This document shows positions 54,533 to 63,160 of a DNA stretch of 64,000 nucleotides, in pieces. The notes below the pieces were generated by a model. That model was given only the letters and a program-made list of their open reading frames with translations, did not search any database and was not told the DNA's origin. Source of the stretch: an uncultured Colwellia sp. (GTDB taxonomy: Bacteria; Pseudomonadota; Gammaproteobacteria; Enterobacterales; Alteromonadaceae). A program made the position numbers and the translations under genes. The stretch's first letter is position 1. Each line of letters starts with the position of its first letter. The stretch spans positions 1 through 64,000 of the forward strand of contig CAJXQM010000005.1 of the NCBI GenBank assembly GCA_913058145.1, in the 5' to 3' direction.

Positions 54533-55072
54533 TTGAAAAAACTATTGATAGTTGAAGATGACATTATTTTTGCTAATACATTAAAGAGGCGTTTAACCAA
54601 ACATGATTTTGATTGTGTTCATGTTGAAACCAACTCAGAAGCATTGTTAGCTTGTCACCGACACAAACCTGATTATGTATTATTGGATATGAAGTTATCA
54701 CAAGAAACAACGTTGAATATCATTACCCCTATCCGTCAATTACGCCCCAAAAGTCGTATCATTTTACTAACTGGCTTTGCCAGTATTGCTACCGCTGTAG
54801 AGGCGATTAAATTAGGAGCAGATGATTATTTAACTAAGCCGCTTGATACACAAACCTTGTTAGCCGCTCTTAATGAAATTAAAGCGGGTGAAATTCTCAC
54901 AAATACAGAACTAGATGGTAAAACACTATCAGCAGAACAAGTACAGTGGGAGCATATTCAACAAGTATTGAAAGCCAATGATGGCAATATATCCGCTACC
55001 GCTAGACAGTTATCTATGCACAGAAGAACATTACAAAGAAAACTACAAAAAAGACCTCAAAATCAGGGATGA
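54533..55072 (+). CDS. RegA/PrrA-like response regulator
   Basis: 179 residues from a TTG start. Receiver domain with acidic pair Glu8-Asp9-Asp10, phosphorylation site Asp52 in YVLLDMKL, switch Thr in LLTGFAS and Lys in YLTKPLD. A short linker leads to a Fis-type helix-turn-helix (about 148-172, GNISATARQLSMHRRTLQRK), nearly identical in type to RegA/PrrA, global regulators of redox genes. Partner of the kinase just upstream. Confidence 0.9.
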   Translation: MKKLLIVEDDIIFANTLKRRLTKHDFDCVHVETNSEALLACHRHKPDYVLLDMKLSQETTLNIITPIRQLRPKSRIILLTGFASIATAVEAIKLGADDYLTKPLDTQTLLAALNEIKAGEILTNTELDGKTLSAEQVQWEHIQQVLKANDGNISATARQLSMHRRTLQRKLQKRPQNQG

Positions 55073-55333
55073 TCTTTTCACCAGAATCTAGTAAAAATTA
55101 ATACCTATACCTGCCTCACCTCAAGATAATGCCACAAGGGTTTTGTGTTGGGTTATAACCAAGTATTTGTAATTCACCCCAACGAGAAGTGTTATTTTGG
55201 ATACGACATTATAATGTCAGGTTTAGGGTAAATTAATCATAATAAATTTTTCTGTACTCAAATAAGGTTAAACTGTCCTGAACAAGCACTTTGAGTCGCT
55301 TGAATATAAACATGAGAATAAAGAGAGAGTTTT
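55073..55333. other. Spacer upstream of the DUF3820 gene
   Basis: 261 bases with no gene. GACATTATAATGTC (55205-55218) is a perfect 14-base palindrome about 120 bases before the next start and may be an operator. Confidence 0.35.
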
Positions 55334-55555
55334 GTGATAGAAAATCAACAAGCGTTAATTGAAGCTATTAACCAAACCATGCCATTTGGTAAGTATGCAG
55401 GTCGAAAATTATTACAATTACCTGAGCCTTACTTAGTGTGGTTTCATAGTAAAGGTTTTCCGGAAGGTAAATTAGGGCAGCAATTAGCGCTGATGTATGA
55501 AGTTAAATTAAATGGTTTAGAAGCTATGTTGAAACCATTGTTAAGATCATATTAG
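55334..55555 (+). CDS. DUF3820 protein
   Basis: 73 residues with a GTG start and a strong AAGAGAGAG ribosome site. The DUF3820 core is present: MPFGKYAGRKLLQLPEPYL then VWFHSKGFPEGKLGQQLALMYEVK. A Pseudomonas relative was named quorum-sensing-regulated virulence factor; the biochemical role is unknown. It is convergent with moeB. Confidence 0.88.
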   Translation: MIENQQALIEAINQTMPFGKYAGRKLLQLPEPYLVWFHSKGFPEGKLGQQLALMYEVKLNGLEAMLKPLLRSY

Positions 55556-55585
55556 CCAACCTGAATGCGTTTTGCTCCAGAGTGA

Positions 55586-56335
55586 TTATTTTTCACCACA
55601 CACAGTACAATTCTTCTGTTTCTTCATGGTAAAATGTTGCCATTGGTTCGATAAACCATCAAACAAATTCAACTTATTAATTTGAGCTTTATTGCCGGTG
55701 AGTAACTTTATTGCTTGTAATGTTTGCATACCCGCTACTATCGCGAGTACGGGACCTAAAATACCAACAGTTTGGCAATTATTGGCAGGTGCCGTCTTTG
55801 AGCTTGGAAATAAGCAATGATAACAAGCACTGGTGTCATCTCTTGGGTCTATGACCATTTGCTGACCATCAAAGCCCGTTGCTGCGCCAACAACTAAAGG
55901 CACTTTATGAGTGACACAAGCTTGGTTGATTAAATAACGGGTGGCAATGTTATCTGAGCAATCAAGTACGACATCTACTTGGGGTAAGTAGTAATCACAT
56001 AGCTCTTGATCTAGCATGTCATCAATGGCTTCAATATGAGAATCTGGAAATTGTTGATTGAGCTTTTCTGTTGCGGTATTCGCTTTGTTTCGATTAATAT
56101 CTTGTTCGCTAAATTGTATTTGTCTCGGTAAGTTACTTAATTCTATCGTGTCACCGTCAGCTAAATATAAAGTGCCAATGCCTGCAGCAGCTAAATATAA
56201 ACTAGCGGGATTACCCAACCCGCCAACACCAACAATAAGCACTTTAGCATTACGTAGAGAAACCTGTCCCTGTTCACCAATTTTTGGGAGCATAATTTGT
56301 CTGGAATATTTTAGTTGTTCTTGTGTTGTTAGCAC
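55586..56335 (-). CDS. moeB: Molybdopterin-synthase adenylyltransferase
   Basis: Activates the MoaD C-terminus by adenylation so it can receive sulfur. 249 residues. ATP-binding loop VGVGGLGNPASLYLAAAG (about 36-53), LSNLPRQIQF, DCSDNIATRY, and zinc cysteines in CYHCLFP and CTVCGEK. Last gene of the Moco operon, 79 bases after modC. Confidence 0.94.
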   Translation of the reverse strand: MLTTQEQLKYSRQIMLPKIGEQGQVSLRNAKVLIVGVGGLGNPASLYLAAAGIGTLYLADGDTIELSNLPRQIQFSEQDINRNKANTATEKLNQQFPDSHIEAIDDMLDQELCDYYLPQVDVVLDCSDNIATRYLINQACVTHKVPLVVGAATGFDGQQMVIDPRDDTSACYHCLFPSSKTAPANNCQTVGILGPVLAIVAGMQTLQAIKLLTGNKAQINKLNLFDGLSNQWQHFTMKKQKNCTVCGEK

Positions 56336-56414
56336 GTTTGATCCTTTTTATATTTTTTTTGAAGCCCTATACCTATAACCTACGGTCTATCACCTACAAT
56401 ATATCATCTAAAAC

Positions 56415-57527
56415 TTAGTACAAATAAGTGCGCACGGCACCGGCCTTAAACTGTAAATACACGGGCTTATTTATACATAACGCCAACTTTAGTTGTGAAT
56501 AAGTACTGATATGAACAAAAAATTCTTGTCCTGAGCAAACCACCGTAACTAAAACTGAATGGGTAGATTCATCGATAGAACTCGACTCTATTGCGTTAAT
56601 AGTACCTGATAAATGATTAACAATAGTGCTATTTTGAGGTTCAGATAAGCAAATACTTATATCGCTAGCAAGAATAAAGCAACGCAGTTGCTGGTTATGG
56701 GTAAATTCACCCGGTAAACGAGGTAATAAAATTTCCTGTTCAACGAGTGCTAATACCATTAACCCTTGGCCATTGTCTGTGTTTGTTATTGGTAAAGATA
56801 AACTAGTTTGTTGATGAATTAAGTGTTCACTTGGTAAGCTGTTTGAAATGAAGTTTAATTGATGGATGGTGTGATGAATATTGCCATAATTTATCACTTT
56901 TCCCTGTGACAATATCAGCATGCTGTCACACACTTGTTGTAGCTCATCTACAGAGTGACTAACGTATAGAATAGGTAATTTAAGTTGCTGCTGTATCTTA
57001 ACAATTAAATTCAATAGCTTAGTTTTACTTACCTGATCAAGGGCGCTTAATGGTTCATCAAGTAATAATAATTTTGGTTCAGTTAATAAGGCTCGTGCTA
57101 AGGCAACGCGTTGTTTTTGACCACTAGAAAGATCATTTACACTGGCATCAGCTAAATCGTCTAATTCGGTTAATGTTAATATATCAGCGAAATTTAGTTG
57201 ACTATTAACACAGCGCTTGGCCGCGTACTTTAGATTATCGCGTACGGTTAAATGCCCAAATAAACGGCTGTCTTGAAACACTAAACTGATGTTGCGTTTT
57301 TCTGGTTTTACACATAAATTTTGCGTTGTGTCGATTAATATTTTTTCATGAAAAACTATTGAACCAGTAATTTTTTTTTCTAAACCTGCAATAGCTCTTA
57401 GCAGCGTGGACTTTCCCGATCCAGAACGACCAAAAACGCCGGTGATGCCTGTTAAATCAAGCGCCTGATTAATCTTAAGATCAAACGTTTTATAACGGAG
57501 GTTGATATTTAGGCTGAGTATAGTCAT
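56415..57527 (-). CDS. modC: Molybdate ABC transporter ATPase
   Basis: 370 residues. Walker A GRSGSGKSTLLR (about 34-45), signature LSSGQKQRVALARAL, Walker B LLLLDEPLSALD. A C-terminal TOBE/Mop domain (GTINAIESSSIDES, LALCINKPVYLQFKAGAVR) binds oxyanion in the family. It is three bases after modB. Confidence 0.95.
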   Translation of the reverse strand: MTILSLNINLRYKTFDLKINQALDLTGITGVFGRSGSGKSTLLRAIAGLEKKITGSIVFHEKILIDTTQNLCVKPEKRNISLVFQDSRLFGHLTVRDNLKYAAKRCVNSQLNFADILTLTELDDLADASVNDLSSGQKQRVALARALLTEPKLLLLDEPLSALDQVSKTKLLNLIVKIQQQLKLPILYVSHSVDELQQVCDSMLILSQGKVINYGNIHHTIHQLNFISNSLPSEHLIHQQTSLSLPITNTDNGQGLMVLALVEQEILLPRLPGEFTHNQQLRCFILASDISICLSEPQNSTIVNHLSGTINAIESSSIDESTHSVLVTVVCSGQEFFVHISTYSQLKLALCINKPVYLQFKAGAVRTYLY

Positions 57528-57530
57528 AAG

Positions 57531-58214
57531 TTAGCTTGTTTTTCTTGTTATACGGCGCGGAAGGTTTAACAAATAAACACAGCCTAATAAAATCATTGAA
57601 CCGACAAGTAAACTAATGGCAAGTACATGGGCTTTAGCATAATCAAAGGCTTCTACATGATCAAACAAGGCTATCGATAATACGCGGGTTTCACCGGGAA
57701 TATTACCCCCTATCATTAATATCACACCAAATTCACCTACAGTATGAGCAAAACCTAAACTGGCGGCGGTGATAAAACTGGTTTTCGTTAAAGGGAGCAC
57801 TATAGTGAAAAACCTATCTATAGGCCCCGCACCTAGCATAGAACCCGCCTCTAATAACGAGTCACCTAATTGCTCAAACGCTTTTTGTAATGGCTGTACC
57901 ACAAAAGGTAGTGAATATAATACTGAGCCAATAACAATAGCAGAAAAACTAAAGGCTAGCTGTTGCCCTGTTGCTTGTTGCCAAATTTTCCCAGGTAAAT
58001 GCTGTGGAGAAAAAGCAATTAACAAATAAAAACCTAATACTGTTGGTGGTAACACTAAGGGTAGGGCAACAATGGCTTCAATAATGACTTTAAAGCGACT
58101 GGTCATTTTAGCGAGAAACCAAGCCAGTGGCGTACCAATCAATAATAATATCACGGTAGTGAGTGCCGCCATTTTCAAGGTAACGGCTAGGGCTAGAAGA
58201 TCAGGGCTTGCCAT
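57531..58214 (-). CDS. modB: Molybdate ABC transporter permease
   Basis: 227 residues, five or six TM helices, with the binding-protein-dependent permease loop EAGSMLGAGPIDRFFTIVLP and the ModB segment HTVGEFGVILMIGGNIPGET. It overlaps modA by 14 bases. Confidence 0.95.
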   Translation of the reverse strand: MASPDLLALAVTLKMAALTTVILLLIGTPLAWFLAKMTSRFKVIIEAIVALPLVLPPTVLGFYLLIAFSPQHLPGKIWQQATGQQLAFSFSAIVIGSVLYSLPFVVQPLQKAFEQLGDSLLEAGSMLGAGPIDRFFTIVLPLTKTSFITAASLGFAHTVGEFGVILMIGGNIPGETRVLSIALFDHVEAFDYAKAHVLAISLLVGSMILLGCVYLLNLPRRITRKTS

Positions 58215-59028
58215 TGCTTTGCTCTTGTTGAGTTAATTGTTGAATTGGCTGTTGAGTGAAGGTGTTGTTAGCGTAGCCAAAACTTTCTATTTTTTGCTGA
58301 ATTTTTGGGGATAACAAAAACTGACTTAAACGTTTTGCATTAGTCATATTATTCCGACTTTTAATAATAACCAATTGTTGCTCTATAGGTTGATGATAAC
58401 TACTGGGAATAATAACGCCAGCTAGTTTATTAATTACCAACTGGCTATTAGCCACTAAACCACTATTGACTGCTTGGCTAAGTACCTGAGTGAAGGTTTG
58501 ATTAATGTTAATACCGGTAATTAATCTATTTTTATACTGTTGCCATAAGTCCAAGTGTTGCAATGTTTGTTTGGCGGCTTTTCCATAAGGGGCTAGGTTA
58601 GGGTTGGCAATAGCAAAGTATTTTTGTGTGCTTGCTAAATCACTTAATTGCGCTTTGTTATTCATTGATAACAGTGCCAATTGACCAATAGCATAAGTTT
58701 TTCGGCTATTGAGCAGTATTAAATTTTGTTGTTCGAGTAGTTTAGGTCTTACGCTGTCAGCGGAGATAAATATATCGAAAGGCGCGCCGTGTTTTATTTG
58801 TAAAAATAATACTCCGCTAGCACCACTAATGATTTGTGTGTTGATATTAGTTTGTTTTTTAAATTCAACAAGTAACTCTTTTAATATAGGCGTAAAGTTG
58901 GAAGCTACGGCAATACGTAGAGGACTATCAATATTATGATTTGAAGCAAGGCTAACGCTCATACAACTTACATTTATAAAGAGTAGAACGTTAATGAGTA
59001 TTAGTGGATATAGCCTAGATAAATTCAT
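58201..59028 (-). CDS. modA: Molybdate-binding periplasmic protein
   Basis: 275 residues with a signal peptide (LILINVLLFINVSCMSVSLA). The mature part begins RIAVASNFTPILKEL and has SGASGVLFLQIKHGAPFDIF, the ModA oxyanion loop. A cysteine in the signal region could make it a lipoprotein, but no clear lipobox is formed. It lies eight bases after moaE. Confidence 0.94.
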   Translation of the reverse strand: MNLSRLYPLILINVLLFINVSCMSVSLASNHNIDSPLRIAVASNFTPILKELLVEFKKQTNINTQIISGASGVLFLQIKHGAPFDIFISADSVRPKLLEQQNLILLNSRKTYAIGQLALLSMNNKAQLSDLASTQKYFAIANPNLAPYGKAAKQTLQHLDLWQQYKNRLITGININQTFTQVLSQAVNSGLVANSQLVINKLAGVIIPSSYHQPIEQQLVIIKSRNNMTNAKRLSQFLLSPKIQQKIESFGYANNTFTQQPIQQLTQQEQSNGKP

Positions 59029-59036
59029 TGTTTAAC

Positions 59037-59489
59037 TTACCATTTTTGCGCTTTAGTATCGTCTGTTGCTTTTGCATCGAGCCAAGATTCGCCTTGCTCA
59101 GTACGTTCTTTTTTCCAAAATGGAGCCTGTACTTTTAAAAAATCCATAATAAATTCATTGGCGGCGAAAGCATCGTGTCTATGTTTACTAGTTACCCCAA
59201 CAAACACAATTTGCTCGCCAATACTAAGTTCGCCAATACGGTGGATTACTTTTACCCGCCCAATATTCCACCGTGTTTTGGCTGTGTTAATTATTTTCGC
59301 TAATAACTTTTCGGTCATGCCCGGATAATACTCTAATGTTAAGCCACTGACATCCATGCCATTGTTATGATTTCGTACACGACCAGTAAACGTTACTATA
59401 GCGCCATCACTGGCATTATCTTGCTCAAGCAAAGCAACTTCGTCAGACAAACTAAAATCGCTTGTTTGTATGGATATTTCTTGATTCAT
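59037..59489 (-). CDS. moaE: Molybdopterin synthase large subunit
   Basis: 150 residues from MNQEISIQTSDFSL. The frame stays open about 48 codons further upstream, but that extension (EREARKPSVHPER, SFDKLRTNG) is translation of the palindromic repeat at 59521-59734 and not part of the family. Family motifs: GAIVTFTGRVRNHN, LEYYPGM, IHRIGELSIGEQIVFVGV and FLKVQAPFWKKE with the active-site lysines. No strong ribosome site is seen. Confidence 0.93.
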   Translation of the reverse strand: MNQEISIQTSDFSLSDEVALLEQDNASDGAIVTFTGRVRNHNNGMDVSGLTLEYYPGMTEKLLAKIINTAKTRWNIGRVKVIHRIGELSIGEQIVFVGVTSKHRHDAFAANEFIMDFLKVQAPFWKKERTEQGESWLDAKATDDTKAQKW

Positions 59490-59520
59490 AATTTTTATCT
59501 TTGTACCATTTTCATCTTTC

Positions 59521-59734
59521 CCGTTTGTCCTGAGCTTGTCGAAGGAAGCCTGTCGCCCTTCGACTGTTCGTTCCTCACGCTCAGGATGAACGGAGGGTTT
59601 TCGTGCTTCACGCTCAGGATACCTATTTTTCACTTGCCGTTTGTCCTGAGCTTGTCGCCCTTCGACTGCTCGTTCCTCGCGCTCAGGATGAATGGAGGGT
59701 TTACGTTCCTCATATTCAGGATGAATGGAGGGTT
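59521..59734. repeat. Palindromic repeat cluster inserted between moaD and moaE
   Basis: Two imperfect copies of a unit that starts GTTTGTCCTGAGCTTGTCG, passes CCCTTCGACTG-TCGTTCCTC and ends GCTCAGGATGAA-GGAGGG, at about 59523-59600 and 59639-59702. Each is followed by a half unit (59601-59630 and 59703-59734). TCCTGAGC pairs with GCTCAGGA, and GTCGAAGG with CCTTCGAC. This is the dispersed repeat whose translations give FDKLRTNG and CPELVEG in many genomes. Base composition is far higher in GC than the surroundings. Confidence 0.85.
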
Positions 59735-59765
59735 TACGTGCCTCTCGCCCAAGAGAAACGGTATG

Positions 59766-60014
59766 TTAGCCACCAGTAACAGGTGGGAAAAATGCCACTT
59801 CATCACCTGATTTAATGACTTGTTCGTCATCAACCATCTCGTGATTGATTGCACTCAATAATGATGTATTACCAAAGAGGGTTTGCCACTGTTCACTTTT
59901 ACTGGCTAATTGCCGTTTTAAATCAGCGACGGTAGTTATATTTTCACTACTTACGGTTAGTTCACTACAATCTAATTGCTCGCGTAGCGCGGCAAAAAAT
60001 ACAACGTTGATCAT
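59766..60014 (-). CDS. moaD: Molybdopterin synthase small subunit
   Basis: 82-residue ubiquitin-like sulfur carrier ending VAFFPPVTGG; the C-terminal Gly-Gly is thiocarboxylated after adenylation by MoeB. The start MINVVFFAALREQL is typical. moaE is its catalytic partner, here separated by 276 bases because of the repeat insertion. Confidence 0.94.
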   Translation of the reverse strand: MINVVFFAALREQLDCSELTVSSENITTVADLKRQLASKSEQWQTLFGNTSLLSAINHEMVDDEQVIKSGDEVAFFPPVTGG

Positions 60015-60095
60015 GTTTTTTCCTACAATATCACTTGAAATAAAGTCTTATTATTCAAAATTAGGCATTTTAAACTATACATTCGAAAACTGAAA

Positions 60096-60593
60096 TTAGT
60101 TTGCTTGCCAGTGGCCTGATTTACCGCCTTCTTTCGTTAGTACTTTTATACCTGAAATTTCCATGGCTGGATCGGCCGCTTTACACATATCAAACAAGGT
60201 TAAACAAGCGACAGAAACAGCGGTTAATGCTTCCATTTCTACACCTGTTTGACCTGTTAATCGACATAAGCTTATTACTTTAACTAATGATTTTTCAGTG
60301 TCTAACGTAAAATCAACCTGTACTTTACTCAGCATTAAAGGATGACATAAAGGGATCAAATCGCTGCATTTTTTTGCTGCTTGAATACCGGCAATACGTG
60401 CAACGGCAAAAACATCACCTTTTGTGTGTTTACCAGTAGTAATCAATTCAAACGTTGCACGATTCATTTTGATGAACCCTTGTGCGGTTGCTGTGCGTGA
60501 TGTCATTGCTTTTTCGGTGACATCCACCATATTAGCTTCACCCTGCTGATTAATATGGCTCAACTCTGGCGTAGTTGTCGTTGAATTACTCAT
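60096..60593 (-). CDS. moaC: Cyclic pyranopterin monophosphate synthase
   Basis: 165 residues. Motifs: [56 protein letters not shown], and GKSGHW near the end. Converts the MoaA product to cPMP. Its ATG overlaps the moaB stop (TAATG). Confidence 0.96.
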   Translation of the reverse strand: MSNSTTTTPELSHINQQGEANMVDVTEKAMTSRTATAQGFIKMNRATFELITTGKHTKGDVFAVARIAGIQAAKKCSDLIPLCHPLMLSKVQVDFTLDTEKSLVKVISLCRLTGQTGVEMEALTAVSVACLTLFDMCKAADPAMEISGIKVLTKEGGKSGHWQAN

Positions 60594-61135
60594 TAGTCAC
60601 GCGTCTCACATTGCTCTGCAGAAATATTTAAATGAGGCACGAAATTACAAGGTCTATGACTCGCATCAAGCTGCTCTTTAATCACTTTATCCCAAGCAGT
60701 TTTACAAGCATTGGTTGATCCAGGTACGCAGAGAACGACAGTTTTATTAGCTACACCACCAAAGGCGCGTGATTGAATGGTTGATGTGCCAATTTCTGCT
60801 AATGACACGTGACGAAATACTTCTCCAAAGCCTTCAACATTTTTATCAAATAATGGCAATAATGCTTCCGGTGTATTATCTCGTTCGGTAAAACCAGTGC
60901 CACCTGTTGAGATAATTGCGTTGATACTCTCATCTGCTATCCATTGTGACACTTGCGCGCGTAGTTGATAAACATCATCAATAACAATGGCTTGATCTGC
61001 TAGATTATGGCCTGCTGCGGTTAGGCGCTCAACTAACGCTTGACCAGAGGTATCGTTTGACTCGTTGCGTGTATCCGATACGGTTAATACCGCAATGTTT
61101 AACGGGATAAACGTTTTGCCGCCGTGTGCTGACAT
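60593..61135 (-). CDS. moaB: MoaB-type molybdopterin adenylyltransferase family protein
   Basis: 180 residues of the MogA/MoaB family: [39 protein letters not shown] and [20 protein letters not shown]. coli MoaB appears inactive, whereas other members adenylylate molybdopterin; no mog gene is in this window, so MoaB may do that job here. Confidence 0.93.
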   Translation of the reverse strand: MSAHGGKTFIPLNIAVLTVSDTRNESNDTSGQALVERLTAAGHNLADQAIVIDDVYQLRAQVSQWIADESINAIISTGGTGFTERDNTPEALLPLFDKNVEGFGEVFRHVSLAEIGTSTIQSRAFGGVANKTVVLCVPGSTNACKTAWDKVIKEQLDASHRPCNFVPHLNISAEQCETRD

Positions 61136-61193
61136 AAGGGGTCCTTTACTAATGTATAAGTTATTTTATAAGTTAATGTATAAATAGAGTAAG

Positions 61194-61847
61194 TTATCGT
61201 TTAAAAACCAAACTGTTTTTTGCTTGTTGCCATTGCTCAGGTGTATTGGTATTAAATAAGGCTTTGCTATCACCACACTGAATTTCTTGATGTGGGATAT
61301 GTTGGAGCAACGCTTTTATTGATGGGCCATTCTTTTTCGATATTTTTCCTAAAACTTTGCCACTGCCTGATAACTCGTTACTTACTAACGAGTTGTTGTA
61401 AAATGTTTTTGATAAAAATAGTTCAATATAAGTATTGTTAGGTAAATACAGTGGAATATTATGATCTTTAAAGTAGGTGGCTTTCTGGTTCAATTCACCT
61501 TTAATGCGTAAATCAGCTAAGATTTTTGGTGTCATAAAAGGTAAATCAACAGGCAGTATCAATAATGCTTTAGCCTGAGGGAAACGGGATAATACGCTGT
61601 AAATACCGCCAACGGGGCCACTTTTTTTTACCTTGTCCGGAATATCATATTCATCACCACTGACGACGAGATTATTAATACCTGAATTAACGAGCAACTG
61701 TTTAGAAAAATTAAGCATGTCAGTCGTATTACGTAGCAATTTAGCTTTATCTTGACCCATGCGAGAAGATAATCCGCCTGCTAGCACTACACCTAAGCAT
61801 TCATTAGGTGAAAAATCATTATTTAAAATATTGTTAAAAGAATTCAT
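61194..61847 (-). CDS. mobA: Molybdenum cofactor guanylyltransferase
   Basis: 218 residues from the ATG at 61847; the reading frame also has a GTG at 61856 but GGTGG just before the ATG fits better. GVVLAGGLSSRMGQDKAKL is the nucleotidyltransferase signature, with GPVGGIYSVL and LILPVDLPFMTP following. It adds GMP to Moco, needed for DMSO-reductase family enzymes. Its start meets the moaA stop. Confidence 0.93.
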   Translation of the reverse strand: MNSFNNILNNDFSPNECLGVVLAGGLSSRMGQDKAKLLRNTTDMLNFSKQLLVNSGINNLVVSGDEYDIPDKVKKSGPVGGIYSVLSRFPQAKALLILPVDLPFMTPKILADLRIKGELNQKATYFKDHNIPLYLPNNTYIELFLSKTFYNNSLVSNELSGSGKVLGKISKKNGPSIKALLQHIPHQEIQCGDSKALFNTNTPEQWQQAKNSLVFKR

Positions 61848-61848
61848 A

Positions 61849-62820
61849 CTAACCACCTAACATAGCCAAGTGTTTTGTGCCGCCAGTTAGCTTATCATGT
61901 AAAAAGTGAGTGGCTTTTTTATCGCCCAATAAGGATAATATTTTCGCTTGTAATGGTTCAATATTATCTGATTGCAATTGCTCACGTAAAGATAAACCAT
62001 TTTCACCAAATAAACATAAATGTAATTTCCCTGAGGAACTGACGCGTAAACGGTTACAACTTTTACAAAAATCTTTTGAATAGGGCATGATTAAACCAAT
62101 GCGTCCTTGATAATCAGGGTGGTAAAATTCTTGAGCAGGTCCTGCTGCGCGATCCTGAATAACAGGCAACCAACCATCAAGAATTAAATTTTGTTTAATA
62201 CGTGAACCTTGTACATGTTGTGCATCAAAAAATTTCTGGTTATCACCGGTTTGCATTAATTCTATAAAACGTAAAGTGACCGGTGTGTCTTTTAACCAAT
62301 CTAAATAGCTTTGAATATCTCTACCACTGTATTCACGCATTAATACCGTATTTACTTTCACGCTCGGCCGACCATCGGCTAGTGCCATGTCAATACCTTT
62401 TAAAATGGTATCAAGTTTATTATGGCCGGTAATGGCAAGAAATTTACGAGGATCTAAACTATCAATGCTGATATTTATGGCATCAATGCCCGCATCTAAC
62501 CACATAGGTAAGTGTTCAGGTAATTTAAAACCGTTACTGGTAATAGCAACTTTTTTAATTCCTTGGGTTTGTTTGCAAAGATTAATAATATCGGGTAAAT
62601 CTTTACGGAGTGCGGGCTCACCACCCGTGATGCGAATTTTTTCTGTACCTAAACTGGCAAAAGCAGCAGTTAAGCGCTTTATTTCAGCGAGTGACATAAA
62701 ATCGCGCGGAGTATCACATTGATAACCGTCAGGTAGGCAGTAATTGCAACTAAAGTTACATACGTCAGTGATTGATAGGCGCAGATAATAAAATCTGCGA
62801 CCGAAGTTGTCTGTTAACAT
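61849..62820 (-). CDS. moaA: GTP 3',8-cyclase (radical SAM)
   Basis: 323 residues. The radical-SAM cluster is Cys21, Cys25 and Cys28 in DVCNFSCNYCLP, the SAM-binding GGEPALR follows, and the second cluster is in FCKSCNRLRVSSSGKLHLCLFG. The C-terminal Gly-Gly (AMLGG) needed for activity is present. First Moco step, from GTP. It is the first gene of a ten-gene operon and sits behind a Moco riboswitch. Confidence 0.97.
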   Translation of the reverse strand: MLTDNFGRRFYYLRLSITDVCNFSCNYCLPDGYQCDTPRDFMSLAEIKRLTAAFASLGTEKIRITGGEPALRKDLPDIINLCKQTQGIKKVAITSNGFKLPEHLPMWLDAGIDAINISIDSLDPRKFLAITGHNKLDTILKGIDMALADGRPSVKVNTVLMREYSGRDIQSYLDWLKDTPVTLRFIELMQTGDNQKFFDAQHVQGSRIKQNLILDGWLPVIQDRAAGPAQEFYHPDYQGRIGLIMPYSKDFCKSCNRLRVSSSGKLHLCLFGENGLSLREQLQSDNIEPLQAKILSLLGDKKATHFLHDKLTGGTKHLAMLGG

Positions 62821-62945
62821 GTCACCTTTCCAAATGTGGGAGGCTAACGTGTTTCCTTGTTAACCCTGGTAGCAAGCTATTTACAAAAAAAAGCTGCTAC
62901 GGCTTATAATTACTTGACCTTATTTTTGAAAATATAGGCGTTAGC
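62821..62945 (-). ncRNA. Moco RNA motif (candidate riboswitch) in the moaA leader
   Basis: On the minus strand the last 60 leader bases follow E. coli moaA closely: GCTACCAGGG, a small hairpin (GGTTAAC/GTTAGCC around a GGAAA-containing loop), then CCTCCCACATTTGGAAAGG TGAC and the moaA ATG, where E. coli has CCTCCCGTATCTGGAAAGG. GTAGCA also pairs with TGCTAC. GCTAACG at 62939-62945 could pair with CGTTAGC at 62843-62849, closing the domain. Two GGA motifs match the type bound by CsrA in E. coli. Moco as ligand is known from genetics in E. coli, not direct binding. Confidence 0.88.
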
Positions 62946-63043
62946 AATTACAGCTCGGTGTAAATTATTTATAGTCGTATGACTAAAATTAAGTATATAT
63001 CATTTAATAGAAACTATCGTAATTGATTTTGAGTGTGATTATT

Positions 63044-63057
63044 TTGATCTGCAACAA
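63044..63057. promoter_or_regulatory. FNR-like box between moaA and moeA
   Basis: TTGAT-CTGC-AACAA differs by one base from the FNR consensus. In the moaA direction a -10-like TACGAT (minus strand of 63016-63021) lies exactly 32 bases from the box centre, fitting a class II promoter with start near 63009. In the moeA direction TAGCAT at 63075-63080 is 27 bases away, a poorer fit. E. coli moaA is known to be induced without oxygen. Confidence 0.5.
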
Positions 63058-63160
63058 TAAATACCGGATGTGTTTAGCATAAAAGTTAAATCGCTATTAC
63101 ATTATTGTCAAAGTAAGCGATACTAGCGTCATTGAAAAGTTAAAGTTAAGTGAGTACTGT

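Noticed and set aside
55205-55218. 14-base palindrome GACATTATAATGTC as a known operator
   Set aside because: A perfect palindrome, but it matches no operator I can name and short AT-rich palindromes are common; kept only as a note in the spacer entry.
59490-59633. N-terminal extension of MoaE containing EREARKPSVHPER and FDKLRTNG
   Set aside because: This is translation of the inserted palindromic repeat; MoaE homology begins at the ATG at 59489.
59367-59854. Long open frames on both strands across the moaD-moaE gap
   Set aside because: They consist mainly of repeat-derived peptides (CPELVEG-like and PFDCSFL-like) and overlap real mo genes.
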